NCBI GenBank assembly: GCA_035556135.1
Contig: DATMFO010000008.1
Span: 20,778-84,777, forward strand
Direction of reading: 5' to 3'
From: ZC4RG30 sp035556135
Lineage (GTDB): Bacteria > Pseudomonadota > Gammaproteobacteria > Steroidobacterales > Steroidobacteraceae
Length of the DNA: 64,000 nucleotides
This document shows, in pieces, positions 16,742-26,287 of this stretch (positions are counted from its first letter, which is position 1; each line of letters starts with the position of its first letter). Made by a program: the position numbers and the translations under genes. Under the pieces are notes generated by a model. That model saw nothing but the letters and a program-made list of their open reading frames with translations. It was not told where the DNA came from and searched no databases.

Positions 16742-19273
16742 ATGAACAGCCAGAGTGGAGAGCCCCAGCTAGCGAAGTTCCGCTTTCGATTCGGGACGGC
16801 GGAATTCGACGAATCGCGCTTCGACCTTTGCGTCTCGGGGTTGCCGGTGGATGTGCAGCGCAAGCCCCTTGAAATCCTCAGCCTCCTGCTGGCCCGGCCT
16901 GGCGAGGTGGTGACCAAGGAAGAGCTGCTGGAGGCCGTCTGGAAGGGGCGACCCACTGTCGAGAACGTCCTGGCCAACGCCATCGCCAAGCTGCGCGGGG
17001 CCCTGGGTGAGGAAAACGCCAGCCGCATCGTGACCTTGCCCCGCATTGGCTATCGCTTCGACGGCCCGGTCGAACGCATGGCCGTTGGGCGCGTGTTCGT
17101 CAGTCCGCTGAGCCTGAAGCCTGGCGTCCCCGTTCCCGGGCGCGAGGGCTTCCTGCTCGAACGCCCCCTCGGCCGGACCCTCGGCAGCGAGGTGTGGCTG
17201 GCAAGGCAGCCACGCACCCGCGACGCGCGCGTCTTCAAGTTCAGCCTCGACGGCGAACAGCTCTCCACGATCAAGCGCGAAGCGACGATGATGCGCGTGC
17301 TGCGGGACACCCTCGGCGAACGCGACGACTTCGTGCGGGTGTACGACTGGAACTTCGATTCCCCGCCGTTTTTCCTGGAGTGCGAGTACGGCGGGCAGGC
17401 ATTGCCGGAATGGGCTGCCGAGGACGGCCGCCTGGCGGCCATGGACCGCGGCCAGCGGATCATCTTTTTCGCCGAGATCGCCGATGCGATCGCCGCCGCG
17501 CATGGTGTCGGCGTCCTTCACAAGGATCTCAAGCCAGCCAATATCCTCGCCGCGCCGCGTGGCGATGGCTGGCGGCCGCGGCTCACCGATTTCGGCAGCA
17601 GCCGCCTGCTGCAACCCGAACGGCTGGAGGAGCTGGGCATCACGCGGCTCGGGCTGACCGTGGATCGCGCCAGCGATTCCAGCTCGGGCACACCGCTGTA
17701 TCTCGCGCCGGAGCTGGTAGCCGGACAGCCGCCGACCGTGCGCAGCGACATTTACGCGCTCGGCGTCATCCTCTATCAGTGGCTGGTGGGGGACTTGCGT
17801 CGGCCGATGGCGCCGGGCTGGGAACGCGAGATCGACGATCCGCTGCTGCGTCGCGATATCGCCGAGGCGACCGACAGCGATCCCACCCGTCGGCTCGCCG
17901 ATGCCTCCGAGCTCGCGGAGCGCCTGCGGTGCCTGCCGCAACGCCACGCCGAGCGGGAGCGCCACGAAACTGAGGAGCGCGCGGCCGCCAGCCTGCGCCA
18001 GACGCTGGAGCGCAATCGCGCGCGTCGGCCGTGGGTGATCGCGGCGATGGCGGTGCTGGGCGTGGGCGCAACCTGCAGCAGCCTGCTGTGGTGGCACAGC
18101 GAGCGGCAACGCGGCATCGCGCAGCGACAGATCGCGCGCGCCGAAGCCGTGGTGCGATTCCTCGACCACGCGCTGGGCGCGATCAGTACCGGCAACAGTG
18201 GTCACGGCAACAACGCGACCATAAAGGAGATGCTGGAGTACGCATCGACGCCGGGCAATGGCTATCTCTCGGATGATCCGGAGGTGCGCGGCGACATCCA
18301 CGCACTACTGGGGCGGTCCTGGCGCAACCTCGGAGACTCGGTGAGAGGTGTGGGAGAGTACCGCACCGCTGTGCGCGGGTATGCGCAGGCCTTCGGCGAG
18401 AGCCACGAGGTGACGCTGAAGACCCGCTACATGCTCGTGCGCACACTGACGTATGTGCAGACCGCACAATCCTTCGCCGAAGCAGGCGAGTTGCTCGACG
18501 AGACCGACCGGCTTGCCGGCGGGCGCCTTGAGCAGGAAGGGGCGCTGGCATTGCAGGCGGCGCTGGAGCGGGGAATCTTCCACCTGCGCCGGCTGCAGAT
18601 GGAGCCGGCGTTGCAGGCACTGCGCCATGCCGATGAACTGCAGCGCAGGGTGGCACCGTCCGATGCGGGAATCGCAGCACTGATCCGCGGCAACATCGCG
18701 GATGCGCTACGGCTTTCCGGCCAGCCGGAACAGAGCCTGGATTGGCTGCGCGCCATGCAGGATGACCCATTGATGGCCCCGGAACAGGTCGGCGAGGTCA
18801 GCGTGGCGCTGATGAAGTCCGCCGCTGCCAGCGCGCTGCACGACCTTGGACGTCACGCCGAAGCGCTGCCTCTCGCGCAGGCAGCAGCAGAAACCAGCCG
18901 GAAATTCCTGGGCCCGGACAATTACCTCACCCTGGTACAGACCTCTTCGGTGGCCAGCATCCATCACGCCCTCGGCAACTGTCCTGCAGCGCTGCAACTG
19001 GCCCGCCACGTGCGTGAACGCATGGCCAGCGAGTTCGGCGAGGACATGCAGGCCACGCTGATCGAGACTGGCAACCTCGGACTCAGGGAACATGACTGCG
19101 GCGACCGGGCAGCGGGACTCGGTCACCTCCAGCAGGCCGAAAATGCGCTGCGGATGCAGTTCGGCGAGCACAACATCGCTGCGCAGGGGTTCCGTCACGC
19201 GCTGGCGGGGACCCGATCCGATGGACACTTGCGCCCGGCGACACTGCGCAACCCCGCAGGAACCACTTCGTGA
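16742..19273 (+). CDS. Winged-helix / Ser-Thr protein kinase / TPR membrane regulator
   Basis: An 843-residue multidomain protein. Residues about 10-95 are an OmpR/CadC-type winged helix (LEILSLLLARPGEVVTKEELLEAVW, ending RIGYRF). Residues about 115-395 are a Hanks-type kinase: Lys in RVFKFS, catalytic loop HKDLKPAN (Lys replaces the usual Arg before Asp), DFGSSR and LAPE. A membrane helix lies near 430-450 (WVIAAMAVLGVGATCSSLLW). The rest is a periplasmic helical region with TPR-like repeats. It starts at ATG 16742 after AGGGA, not at an in-frame ATG 51 bases earlier. Its stop overlaps the start of a TonB receptor by one base. It probably senses envelope events and acts on DNA directly or through phosphorylation. 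Confidence 0.9.
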   Translation: MNSQSGEPQLAKFRFRFGTAEFDESRFDLCVSGLPVDVQRKPLEILSLLLARPGEVVTKEELLEAVWKGRPTVENVLANAIAKLRGALGEENASRIVTLPRIGYRFDGPVERMAVGRVFVSPLSLKPGVPVPGREGFLLERPLGRTLGSEVWLARQPRTRDARVFKFSLDGEQLSTIKREATMMRVLRDTLGERDDFVRVYDWNFDSPPFFLECEYGGQALPEWAAEDGRLAAMDRGQRIIFFAEIADAIAAAHGVGVLHKDLKPANILAAPRGDGWRPRLTDFGSSRLLQPERLEELGITRLGLTVDRASDSSSGTPLYLAPELVAGQPPTVRSDIYALGVILYQWLVGDLRRPMAPGWEREIDDPLLRRDIAEATDSDPTRRLADASELAERLRCLPQRHAERERHETEERAAASLRQTLERNRARRPWVIAAMAVLGVGATCSSLLWWHSERQRGIAQRQIARAEAVVRFLDHALGAISTGNSGHGNNATIKEMLEYASTPGNGYLSDDPEVRGDIHALLGRSWRNLGDSVRGVGEYRTAVRGYAQAFGESHEVTLKTRYMLVRTLTYVQTAQSFAEAGELLDETDRLAGGRLEQEGALALQAALERGIFHLRRLQMEPALQALRHADELQRRVAPSDAGIAALIRGNIADALRLSGQPEQSLDWLRAMQDDPLMAPEQVGEVSVALMKSAAASALHDLGRHAEALPLAQAAAETSRKFLGPDNYLTLVQTSSVASIHHALGNCPAALQLARHVRERMASEFGEDMQATLIETGNLGLREHDCGDRAAGLGHLQQAENALRMQFGEHNIAAQGFRHALAGTRSDGHLRPATLRNPAGTTS

Positions 19274-21687
19274 TGGGCCAGCGCGCCAGCTGTGCCGCCG
19301 CCCTGATGCTCGCTGCAGCCGTGACGGGAGTGAAGGCCCAGTCCACCGCCACCCAGATCGAAGAGGGTGTGCTGCAGGAACTGGAGGAGGTCACGGTGAC
19401 GGCACGGTACGCAACATCCGCGCTGGGGCTGATCAAGGCCGGGGACGCCACCCGGTCGCGGTTCACGGTCGGTAATGCATATCTGGCCACGCAACCGGCT
19501 GGCCAGAGCGTCGCGCAGTCTTTGAACCTGGTGCCGGGCCTGAACTTCACGAATACTGACGCCTACGGCTCCAGCGGCGGCAACCTGCGCATGCGCAGTT
19601 TCGACGGCGGCCGCATCTCGCTGATGGTCGATGGCATCCAGCTCAACGACACCGGCAACTACGCCATCTATACCGGCCAGCTGCTGGACCCCGAGATCAT
19701 CGAGTCAGCCGTGGTCAATCCGGGAACGACGGATGTGGACAGCCCCACCGCCTCGGCTACGGGTGGCACGATCAATCTCCGGATGGCGCGACCCGGGAAC
19801 GCTCCGGCGCTGATGCTGCGCTCCAGCGTCGGCAGCAATGATTTCAGGCGCCTGTTCGTGCGCGGTGACACGGGCGAGTTCGGGCCATGGAACACCACCG
19901 CCTATGCGGCCTACTCGTTCCAGGAGTACGACAAGTTCAAGGGCCCCGGGCAATTGCAGCGCCAGCAGTTCAATGCACGGATCTTCCAGGCCCTGGGCGA
20001 CGGTAATTTCCTGAGCCTCTCGGCCCACTACAACCGCGGCCGCAGCCACTTCTACCGCAACGGCACGGCGGCGCAGTTCGGCATGAATGGCTGGGACTTC
20101 GACTTCGATGCGACCTGCGTTCGCACGGTGCCCGGCAATGGGACAGTGCAGGATGAAAGCGTGCCGGGTTCTTCCTGCACGAACTACTACAACGCGCGCA
20201 TCAATCCATCCGACACCGGCAATATCCGGGGCCAGTCGAGCTTCCGCCTCGCCAGCAACCTGCGCCTGACCGTTGATCCCTCGGTCCAGTATGTGCTGGC
20301 CAATGGCGGTGGCTACCAGGCCCTGTACGAAAATGACATGCGGCTGCGGGGCGACCCGGCGGTGGCTGGCGTGGACCTCAACAACGATGGCGATTTCATC
20401 GATCGCATCGCCCTCTACACGCCCAACAACACCCATACCCGCCGCTATGGCGTCAACTCAGCGCTGCTGTGGGATGTGGCGCCAGGCCACCTCTTGCGTC
20501 TCTCCTATACCTTCGACCGGGCCTGGCACCGGCAGACTGGCCAGATCGGCCGGTTCGACCAGGATGGTGATCCCGAAAGTGTGTTCGGGGGCCGCAATGG
20601 CATCCCGGTGCTGACGGCCGATGGCACCCAACTGCGCCGTCGCGACCGCAAGTCCATCGCGCTGCTGAACCAGGTGTCGCTGAGCTATGCGGGCAGATTT
20701 CTCGACCAGCGCCTGAAGCTGAACCTGGGATTGCGCGCGCCTTTCTTCGAACGGAAGCTGAACCAGAATTGCCACACGCCGGTCGCGAATCCCGGTGGCG
20801 ATCCCTGGTGCACGACGCAGACCCTGGCCGGTGCGCCGGATGCGGACGGCTATGTCACGCTGGCTGGCAGTGCCGATGCCCTGTACGTGCCGCCCTACCG
20901 CGGCACGAAGAAATACAACCAGCTGCTGCCCAATCTCGGCGTCTCGCTGCTGCCCTGGAACGACGAGAACCAGTTCTTCGTCACCTACGCCAAGGGCTTC
21001 GCGGCACCGCGCAACGACAATCTGTACAGTCGCCAGATCGTCCAGGTGCGACCCGAGACGACCAATACCTACGAACTGGGCTACCGGTACCAGGGTAGTG
21101 CGTTGCTGGGCACGGCAACGTTGTGGAGAACGGATTTCTTCAACCGGATTGTCAGTGCCTGGGACGATGAACAGGACATAGCGACAGATCGCAACGTGGG
21201 CAAGGTGGACCTGTGGGGCATTGACGCAGCAATGGGTGTGGAGCCCGCGCAGGGGCTTTCCATCTACGCAACGGCGTCCTACAACCACAGCAGGATGAGG
21301 CGCGATATACAGCTCGACGCGACCACAATGGCGCCGACCTCCGGAAAGAGCCTCGTGGAAACGCCTGACATCACTGTGGGCGCAAGACTGCAGTACCGGG
21401 TGGCGGCCCTCGCGCTCGGATTGCAGGCCAGGCACACCGGCCATCGCTGGGCCAATGACATCAACACCGAGAAGGCCGGTTCCTACACGCTGGTGGATAT
21501 GGATGCCGCGTATGACTTCCAGGTGCAGGGCAGCGCGTCCAGCATCCAGTTCAACGTGTTGAACGTGTTCGACAAGAGATATTTTGGCAGCATCGGCACT
21601 TCCATCGCCGGCGCAGGATTCTACTCGGCAGGCGCGCCGCGGACGTTTCAGGTGAGCTGGATGCTGGTGATGGCCCGCGCACCGTAA
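19273..21687 (+). CDS. TonB-dependent outer-membrane receptor
   Basis: An 804-residue receptor with a signal peptide (AAAVTGVKAQ), a TonB-box-like ELEEVTVTARYA, a plug domain (GNLRMRSFDGGRISLMVDGIQ) and a 22-strand-type barrel ending in aromatic strands (FYSAGAPRTFQVSWML). The very last residues (VMARAP) lack the usual terminal Phe. The ATG at 19273 overlaps the stop of the kinase-regulator gene (TGATG); a GTG one codon earlier is also possible. Such tight coupling suggests that receptor and regulator are made together. The ligand cannot be told from sequence; siderophores, sugars and peptides are all possible. Confidence 0.92.
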   Translation: MGQRASCAAALMLAAAVTGVKAQSTATQIEEGVLQELEEVTVTARYATSALGLIKAGDATRSRFTVGNAYLATQPAGQSVAQSLNLVPGLNFTNTDAYGSSGGNLRMRSFDGGRISLMVDGIQLNDTGNYAIYTGQLLDPEIIESAVVNPGTTDVDSPTASATGGTINLRMARPGNAPALMLRSSVGSNDFRRLFVRGDTGEFGPWNTTAYAAYSFQEYDKFKGPGQLQRQQFNARIFQALGDGNFLSLSAHYNRGRSHFYRNGTAAQFGMNGWDFDFDATCVRTVPGNGTVQDESVPGSSCTNYYNARINPSDTGNIRGQSSFRLASNLRLTVDPSVQYVLANGGGYQALYENDMRLRGDPAVAGVDLNNDGDFIDRIALYTPNNTHTRRYGVNSALLWDVAPGHLLRLSYTFDRAWHRQTGQIGRFDQDGDPESVFGGRNGIPVLTADGTQLRRRDRKSIALLNQVSLSYAGRFLDQRLKLNLGLRAPFFERKLNQNCHTPVANPGGDPWCTTQTLAGAPDADGYVTLAGSADALYVPPYRGTKKYNQLLPNLGVSLLPWNDENQFFVTYAKGFAAPRNDNLYSRQIVQVRPETTNTYELGYRYQGSALLGTATLWRTDFFNRIVSAWDDEQDIATDRNVGKVDLWGIDAAMGVEPAQGLSIYATASYNHSRMRRDIQLDATTMAPTSGKSLVETPDITVGARLQYRVAALALGLQARHTGHRWANDINTEKAGSYTLVDMDAAYDFQVQGSASSIQFNVLNVFDKRYFGSIGTSIAGAGFYSAGAPRTFQVSWMLVMARAP

Positions 21688-21810
21688 CGGCGCTCGCTGG
21701 GAAGTGCAGGTGGCTTTTTTGCGCAAGGCGAATGTCGAATCGCCTGCCCTGGCTAAAGGCTCGCCTCGAACTGCTGCTGCGTGCGGGCTGGGTGGCGCAT
21801 CATACGGCCG

Positions 21811-22959
21811 ATGTCATTTGCCGATCTTCGAATGCCCCCTGAACTGGTTGCTGCACTCGGCAGGCGCCAAATCACCGAGCCCACGCCCATCCAGACAGCC
21901 GCCCTGCCGGTTCTGCTGGACGGCAAGGACGCGTACCTGCATGCCGAGACCGGCACCGGCAAGACGCTGGCCTATCTGCTGCCCCTGTTCTGCAGGACCG
22001 ACTCGAACCTGGCGGCAACGCAGGTCGTGATCCTCGCGCCAACGCATGAACTGGCGATCCAGATCCAGCGCCAGGCTTCCGAGCTGGCGCAGGACTCCGG
22101 CATGGCGCTGCGCTCCGTGCTGCTGATCGGAGGCACGTCGACAGAGCGGCAGATCGAGAAGCTGAAGAAGAAGCCGCATCTGGTCATCGGCTCACCTGGT
22201 CGCATCGGGGAACTGATCGCCAGGGGCAAACTGAAGACCAGGGACGTGCGTGCCGTCGTGACCGACGAGGCGGATCTGCTGCTGGGCGAAGAATATCTGC
22301 CATCCGTACTGGCGATCATCCGTGCGACCCCACCGGGGCGACAGCTGGTGTTTGCCTCCGCCACGAGGGAAAAACACGCCAGCGCGGCGATCGGCGAACT
22401 GGCACCCGATCTGGTGATGCTGAAAGCCGGCGCAGCGCCCGTCAACGCAAACATCGAGCACCTGTACCTGCAATGCGAGGAGCGCGACAAGCCCGACGAA
22501 CTGCGCAAGCTGCTGCATGCCCTCGAACCGGGACGCGCGCTGGTGTTTGTCCATCGCAATGACATGGCCGAGAGGGTGGCCGCCAAGCTGGCACACCACC
22601 ACATTCCGGCCGCGGACCTCACTGCAGGCAATGACAAGCTGCTGCGCAAGCAGGCGATGGACGGGTTTCGCAGCGGCGCGATCCGCGTACTCATCGCGTC
22701 GGATGTGGCCACGCGCGGGCTGGACATCAAGGGCGTGGACCTGGTCGTGAATCTCGATGTCCCCACCCTGAGCAAGGCGTATCTGCATCGCACCGGCCGC
22801 ACAGGGCGGGCTGGCGCCAGGGGGCTGGCCGTGAGCCTGGTCAGCGACCCCGAGCTGCGGATGATGCGGCGCTACCAGCAGGAATTGGACATCGCCGTGC
22901 AGCAGGTGCGCCTGCGCGGGGGACAGATTGTCCCGATTGAGCCGGTGAAACTGGCGTGA
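21811..22959 (+). CDS. DEAD-box ATP-dependent RNA helicase
   Basis: A 382-residue helicase core with almost no extensions. Visible motifs: Q motif (ITEPTPIQ), Walker A AETGTGKT, Ia APTHELA, GG and Ib (GSPGR), II TDEAD, III SATR instead of the usual SAT followed by a neutral residue, IV VFVHR, V ATRGLDI, and VI HRTGRTGR. The conserved Arg fingers in motif VI are present. It would unwind short RNA duplexes in ribosome assembly or mRNA decay. The ATG at 21811 is preferred over an upstream in-frame start because it begins the canonical helicase N-terminus (MSFADL). The lack of a basic C-terminal tail makes its partner unclear. Confidence 0.93.
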   Translation: MSFADLRMPPELVAALGRRQITEPTPIQTAALPVLLDGKDAYLHAETGTGKTLAYLLPLFCRTDSNLAATQVVILAPTHELAIQIQRQASELAQDSGMALRSVLLIGGTSTERQIEKLKKKPHLVIGSPGRIGELIARGKLKTRDVRAVVTDEADLLLGEEYLPSVLAIIRATPPGRQLVFASATREKHASAAIGELAPDLVMLKAGAAPVNANIEHLYLQCEERDKPDELRKLLHALEPGRALVFVHRNDMAERVAAKLAHHHIPAADLTAGNDKLLRKQAMDGFRSGAIRVLIASDVATRGLDIKGVDLVVNLDVPTLSKAYLHRTGRTGRAGARGLAVSLVSDPELRMMRRYQQELDIAVQQVRLRGGQIVPIEPVKLA

Positions 22960-22972
22960 ACACCGTCCGTGA

Positions 22973-24478
22973 TCATTCGCAGCGATACGTGCCGTCTTCC
23001 TGCCCGGTGGGCAACTGGGGATAGGCGCAGAGATTCCAGGCCAGGTCCGAGTTGGCTTTTGTCGCCGGCAGTTCCTCCGGCGTCTGGCCTTTTTCCACCC
23101 AGTTGTCGAGCGCCGCCAGCCAGTCGACGCGGTCCGGTCCCTCTCCTCCGCCACAGTGCGCAACCCCCGGGGCGAGGAACAACTGCACGGACCCGGCAGC
23201 TTCCGGTACCGCGGCGCGCACTGCTTCGAAGTAGTCGACGGTGGCGCGGGGGCTGGGGCCGGGATCATTGAGGCCGTGCCAGAGCAGCAGCTTGCCGCCG
23301 CGCGCGGTGAATGCGCTGATGTCGGTGTCGCTGGCTTCATAGGTGCGGCCCAGCCAGCTCGCACGCAGACGCGGAACATCGTTCGACGTGAAGCGATCGA
23401 GCGCAAACTGCGGATCACCCAGCAGCGGACCGCGCAGTGCGTGCAGGCCGCCGCTGTTGGTGCCCGGATCGCCCGGCTCGGTGGCGGGCACAAAACGCAC
23501 CCAGCCCTTTTCCCCACCCTTCTCCAGCGGGAAGGCTGCGATGCTGCCATCGTCGGCCTTCTGGCCCTCGTAGACCTTGCGCACGGCGTTGACCTGCGCG
23601 GGCGTCAGGCAGCTCGCCCCGGATGCTCCCCTCGCGCACTGGAGTACGCCCGGGTCGAAGTCACAGGCGCGCGGATCCCGCAGCACGCCATCGGCCGCGC
23701 CATCCCTGGCATCACAGGCCTTCATGACCGCGCCGTGAATCAGTTCAAGGTGGGCTGCATCAAGCCGGGCACCGGGCGCGGCAAACGCCAGCGAGCGCAG
23801 CTGGGCGCTGGTCTGCGTCTGCAAGGTATGAACTGGCGCGCCGGCGATGACGCCGTCGAAGTCCTCCGGGTAACGCTGTACTTCCATCAGTCCCATGCGC
23901 CCACCGGTGCTGCATCCCTGGTAATAGGCGCGGGTCGCCGGCTTGCCATAGTGGCTGGCGATCACCTGCTTGCCCCGCTCCGTCATCAGGTGGATGGCCC
24001 GATGCGAGAAATCCTCGAGCTTCGGCTGATTGGCCGTGCCATCGGGGTTGAGGGCCCAGGGCGAAGCATCGAAGCCCGTGCCCGTCGTGTGGCCGGCATC
24101 GGTCTGCAACGTGGCATAGCCTTGCGTGAGGCCCGGCGAGGCCGCCTGCAAGGTGATATTGCCCATCCAGCCGCCTCCGCCCAGGGCCAGCAGCTTGCCA
24201 TTCCAGTCCTCGGGGAAACGGTAGACGACGCCGATCTCCGAGCCTGGCTCTGGACGGATGATGCCTTGCACCTCGCATCTTCCCGGCAGGCTTGCATCGG
24301 CGGCCAGGTAGGTGACACCGGTGACCTGCATCTGGGCAAATGCCGTGTTGCCGAATAATTCAGCACAGGCCACGGCCGGATTGCGGGTGACCGGAGCCTC
24401 GCGCCCGCAGCCGGCGAGGCCACCCATTGCCGCAAACAGGACTGCACAGGTAACGGTGGTCCGGACATCAGGATTCAT
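22973..24478 (-). CDS. Tannase / feruloyl-esterase family lipoprotein
   Basis: A 501-residue enzyme of the tannase and feruloyl esterase family (PF07519). The signal peptide ends LAGC, so it is probably anchored to the outer membrane. The nucleophile elbow is GCSTGGR; a candidate acid is in LLWHGLNDPG and the catalytic His in GVAHCGGGEGPD, with paired cysteines as in the family. It should cut ester bonds in plant phenolics such as gallate or ferulate esters. The ATG at 24478 lies about seven bases from a GGGGGA site; another ATG two codons upstream is nearly equivalent. It converges on the DEAD-box helicase gene. Confidence 0.88.
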   Translation of the reverse strand: MNPDVRTTVTCAVLFAAMGGLAGCGREAPVTRNPAVACAELFGNTAFAQMQVTGVTYLAADASLPGRCEVQGIIRPEPGSEIGVVYRFPEDWNGKLLALGGGGWMGNITLQAASPGLTQGYATLQTDAGHTTGTGFDASPWALNPDGTANQPKLEDFSHRAIHLMTERGKQVIASHYGKPATRAYYQGCSTGGRMGLMEVQRYPEDFDGVIAGAPVHTLQTQTSAQLRSLAFAAPGARLDAAHLELIHGAVMKACDARDGAADGVLRDPRACDFDPGVLQCARGASGASCLTPAQVNAVRKVYEGQKADDGSIAAFPLEKGGEKGWVRFVPATEPGDPGTNSGGLHALRGPLLGDPQFALDRFTSNDVPRLRASWLGRTYEASDTDISAFTARGGKLLLWHGLNDPGPSPRATVDYFEAVRAAVPEAAGSVQLFLAPGVAHCGGGEGPDRVDWLAALDNWVEKGQTPEELPATKANSDLAWNLCAYPQLPTGQEDGTYRCE

Positions 24479-24553
24479 CTGCATTCCCCCATTGTTGTGT
24501 AAGGCAGCAGGACCAACGCGCATTCTGTTCCCCGCTTGATCAGCGGGGCCGCC

Positions 24554-25681
24554 TCATTTCTTCCCGACCAGCACCCGCGCCGCGCGCCTGATCCGCCCGC
24601 GCCACATTGCCCGGCGCAACGCCCGGTACAACGTCCTGTCGTAGCTGCCCTGGCGAAGCGCCAGTTCGCGAAGGTTTTCCTGCATGAAGGCCATCTGTCC
24701 CTCGGTCCTGAGGCGGACGCTGGCGAGGGCGCGCGGCACGAGTGGGCTCGGGAATGTGGGGCATCTGGCCAGCGCCCCGTTCAGGTAGAGGTTCAACATC
24801 GTACGCAGGCACTTCTCGCACTTGCCGCAGTTGGAATCGCTCCCCTCCCCCGTATCCCAGCACACCCGAAGGTGCGCCAGTGCGAGATCTGTCTTCGCGA
24901 TATGCGCGACCTTCTCGTAACGCGAGAGTTCGCAGCCGTCGTGGATGGTCTGCAGGCCCGGAATGGACCACAGCGGGTCCAGCAAAGGATGACTGCCCCA
25001 GGGATGCAACTGATCGTAGGAATATGACGATGGAATGAGAAAGGTGCCGATGCCACGGCACAACGCCAGCGCCACCGCCGCCAGCACACCACCATGGTAG
25101 AAGCTCCAGGACGCAAGAGGGTCGGTGAACTGGCGGATGTTGGTGCTGACTTCAAGCGGCTGTTTGGCAAAGGCCGCTGCCACCTCCTGCAATGCAATGC
25201 GCGCCTTTTCAAGCACCGCCGGATTTCGCAGACCCTTGTCAAAGCCCGAGATGAGCACCAGATGAGTGATGTTGCGCTTGTGCGTCAGAAGTGAATTGAA
25301 CGAGTCCACACCGCCGGAGAAGAAGCAGCCAACGCCGTCATTGTGCGTGGGAGCCGCCTCGGGTGTGCTTGAGCGGGCCGTGACGGAAATGATCTGCGCG
25401 CCTTTCACCCAGCGCCGATAGATGTGTTGCAGTCGTTCCGAATTGGCAAGCAGCGACGAAGAGACGGCGCCGTCGATATGCAGTGGTTCGCCAAGGATCA
25501 TGGCCGGAAGCAGCGTCAGCGCGAGGAATGGGTTGGCAGACTCAGTGAGCATCGGCCGGTAGACGGGCGGAAAGCGCATCCAGCAATCAAACGGTGCGAC
25601 ACCGCTACGGTCGGGGCTAATCCGTGCCTGGATGCCGCAGCCATCCTGGTCCCCGAAAGACTGGATTCCTTCTACCCTCAT
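24554..25681 (-). CDS. QueC-like PP-loop ATPase, stand-alone
   Basis: A 375-residue protein with a PP-loop (FFSGGVDSFNSLL) and a zinc-binding cysteine group (VCW then SNCGKCEKC) arranged as in QueC, the enzyme that makes 7-cyano-7-deazaguanine. Unlike QueC, it has an N-terminal domain of about 115 residues with a WMRFPPVYRPML segment and a basic C-terminal helix (RTLYRALRRAMWRGRIRR). QueC-like proteins with such extensions occur outside queuosine synthesis, some in anti-phage systems (QatC, CBASS Cap9) and some in polysaccharide or natural-product loci. No partner genes of those systems lie beside it. The ATG at 25681 is preferred to a TTG three codons earlier. Confidence 0.8.
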   Translation of the reverse strand: MRVEGIQSFGDQDGCGIQARISPDRSGVAPFDCWMRFPPVYRPMLTESANPFLALTLLPAMILGEPLHIDGAVSSSLLANSERLQHIYRRWVKGAQIISVTARSSTPEAAPTHNDGVGCFFSGGVDSFNSLLTHKRNITHLVLISGFDKGLRNPAVLEKARIALQEVAAAFAKQPLEVSTNIRQFTDPLASWSFYHGGVLAAVALALCRGIGTFLIPSSYSYDQLHPWGSHPLLDPLWSIPGLQTIHDGCELSRYEKVAHIAKTDLALAHLRVCWDTGEGSDSNCGKCEKCLRTMLNLYLNGALARCPTFPSPLVPRALASVRLRTEGQMAFMQENLRELALRQGSYDRTLYRALRRAMWRGRIRRAARVLVGKK

Positions 25682-25739
25682 GCACCCCAACCCGGCATTA
25701 CGCTGCCTGTGCTGACGCAGCCGCGGAATTGTACCGCCC

Positions 25740-26180
25740 TCAGGCTCCCTGCCGGTCCCAGAAGTTCAGTTCCAGCTTCAGCCCGTTGGGGTCTTCGAGG
25801 AAGATCTGTCGCAGGCCGATTTGCGGCGAATCGTGCGGATGAAAGCGCAGGCCCCTCGCGCGCAGGCGTTCCGCCAGCACCGGATGCCGGTCGCCGGGCG
25901 CGTTGAAGGCCACATGATCCAGCACGCCGGTACCCGGCGCCGGCACAGTCACCGGAATGCCCAGCCGCCGGCTGTGCGCCGTGTAGGTTTCCCAGTCCGC
26001 AATGTGGATGGCCGCGACGTCTCCCAGGTACAGCCAATGACCCAGGAAACCCAGGTCAGGCCGCAGCCCATCTTCGAAGCCGAGCACATCGCGATAGAAG
26101 TCGCGCGTGCCATCGACGTCGTGGGTCATGACCAGGAAATGATCAAGTCGCGTGAACACGGGCTGCACCAATGCCGGCAT
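25740..26180 (-). CDS. VOC (glyoxalase-fold) family protein
   Basis: A 146-residue single-domain VOC protein. The first module starts TRLDHFLVMTHDVDGTRDFYRDVLGFE; the second starts GVLDHVAFNAPG. The metal ligands expected for the fold are present: His in RLDHF, His in AAIHIAD, His in LDHVAF and Glu in LKLELNFW. The pattern RQIFLEDPNGLKLEL is typical for the glyoxalase/bleomycin-resistance/extradiol-dioxygenase group. It lies 107 bases behind the beta-propeller gene on the same strand and may share its transcript. The reaction is not predictable. Confidence 0.82.
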   Translation of the reverse strand: MPALVQPVFTRLDHFLVMTHDVDGTRDFYRDVLGFEDGLRPDLGFLGHWLYLGDVAAIHIADWETYTAHSRRLGIPVTVPAPGTGVLDHVAFNAPGDRHPVLAERLRARGLRFHPHDSPQIGLRQIFLEDPNGLKLELNFWDRQGA

Positions 26181-26287
26181 CCAAGCCGTGATGTCCAGTG
26201 TGTCAGACGGCAGGGACGACCGGCAAGTTGGTGGCTGCCTGAAAATTCCCCTGCGCGCTACTGGATGAGCGGCAGCCGCGAAGCGGC

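Noticed and set aside
24554..26180. QueC-like gene and VOC gene as part of a Qat or CBASS defence system
   Set aside because: No ATPase, nuclease, cyclase or ubiquitin-like partner is adjacent, so a defence system cannot be supported.
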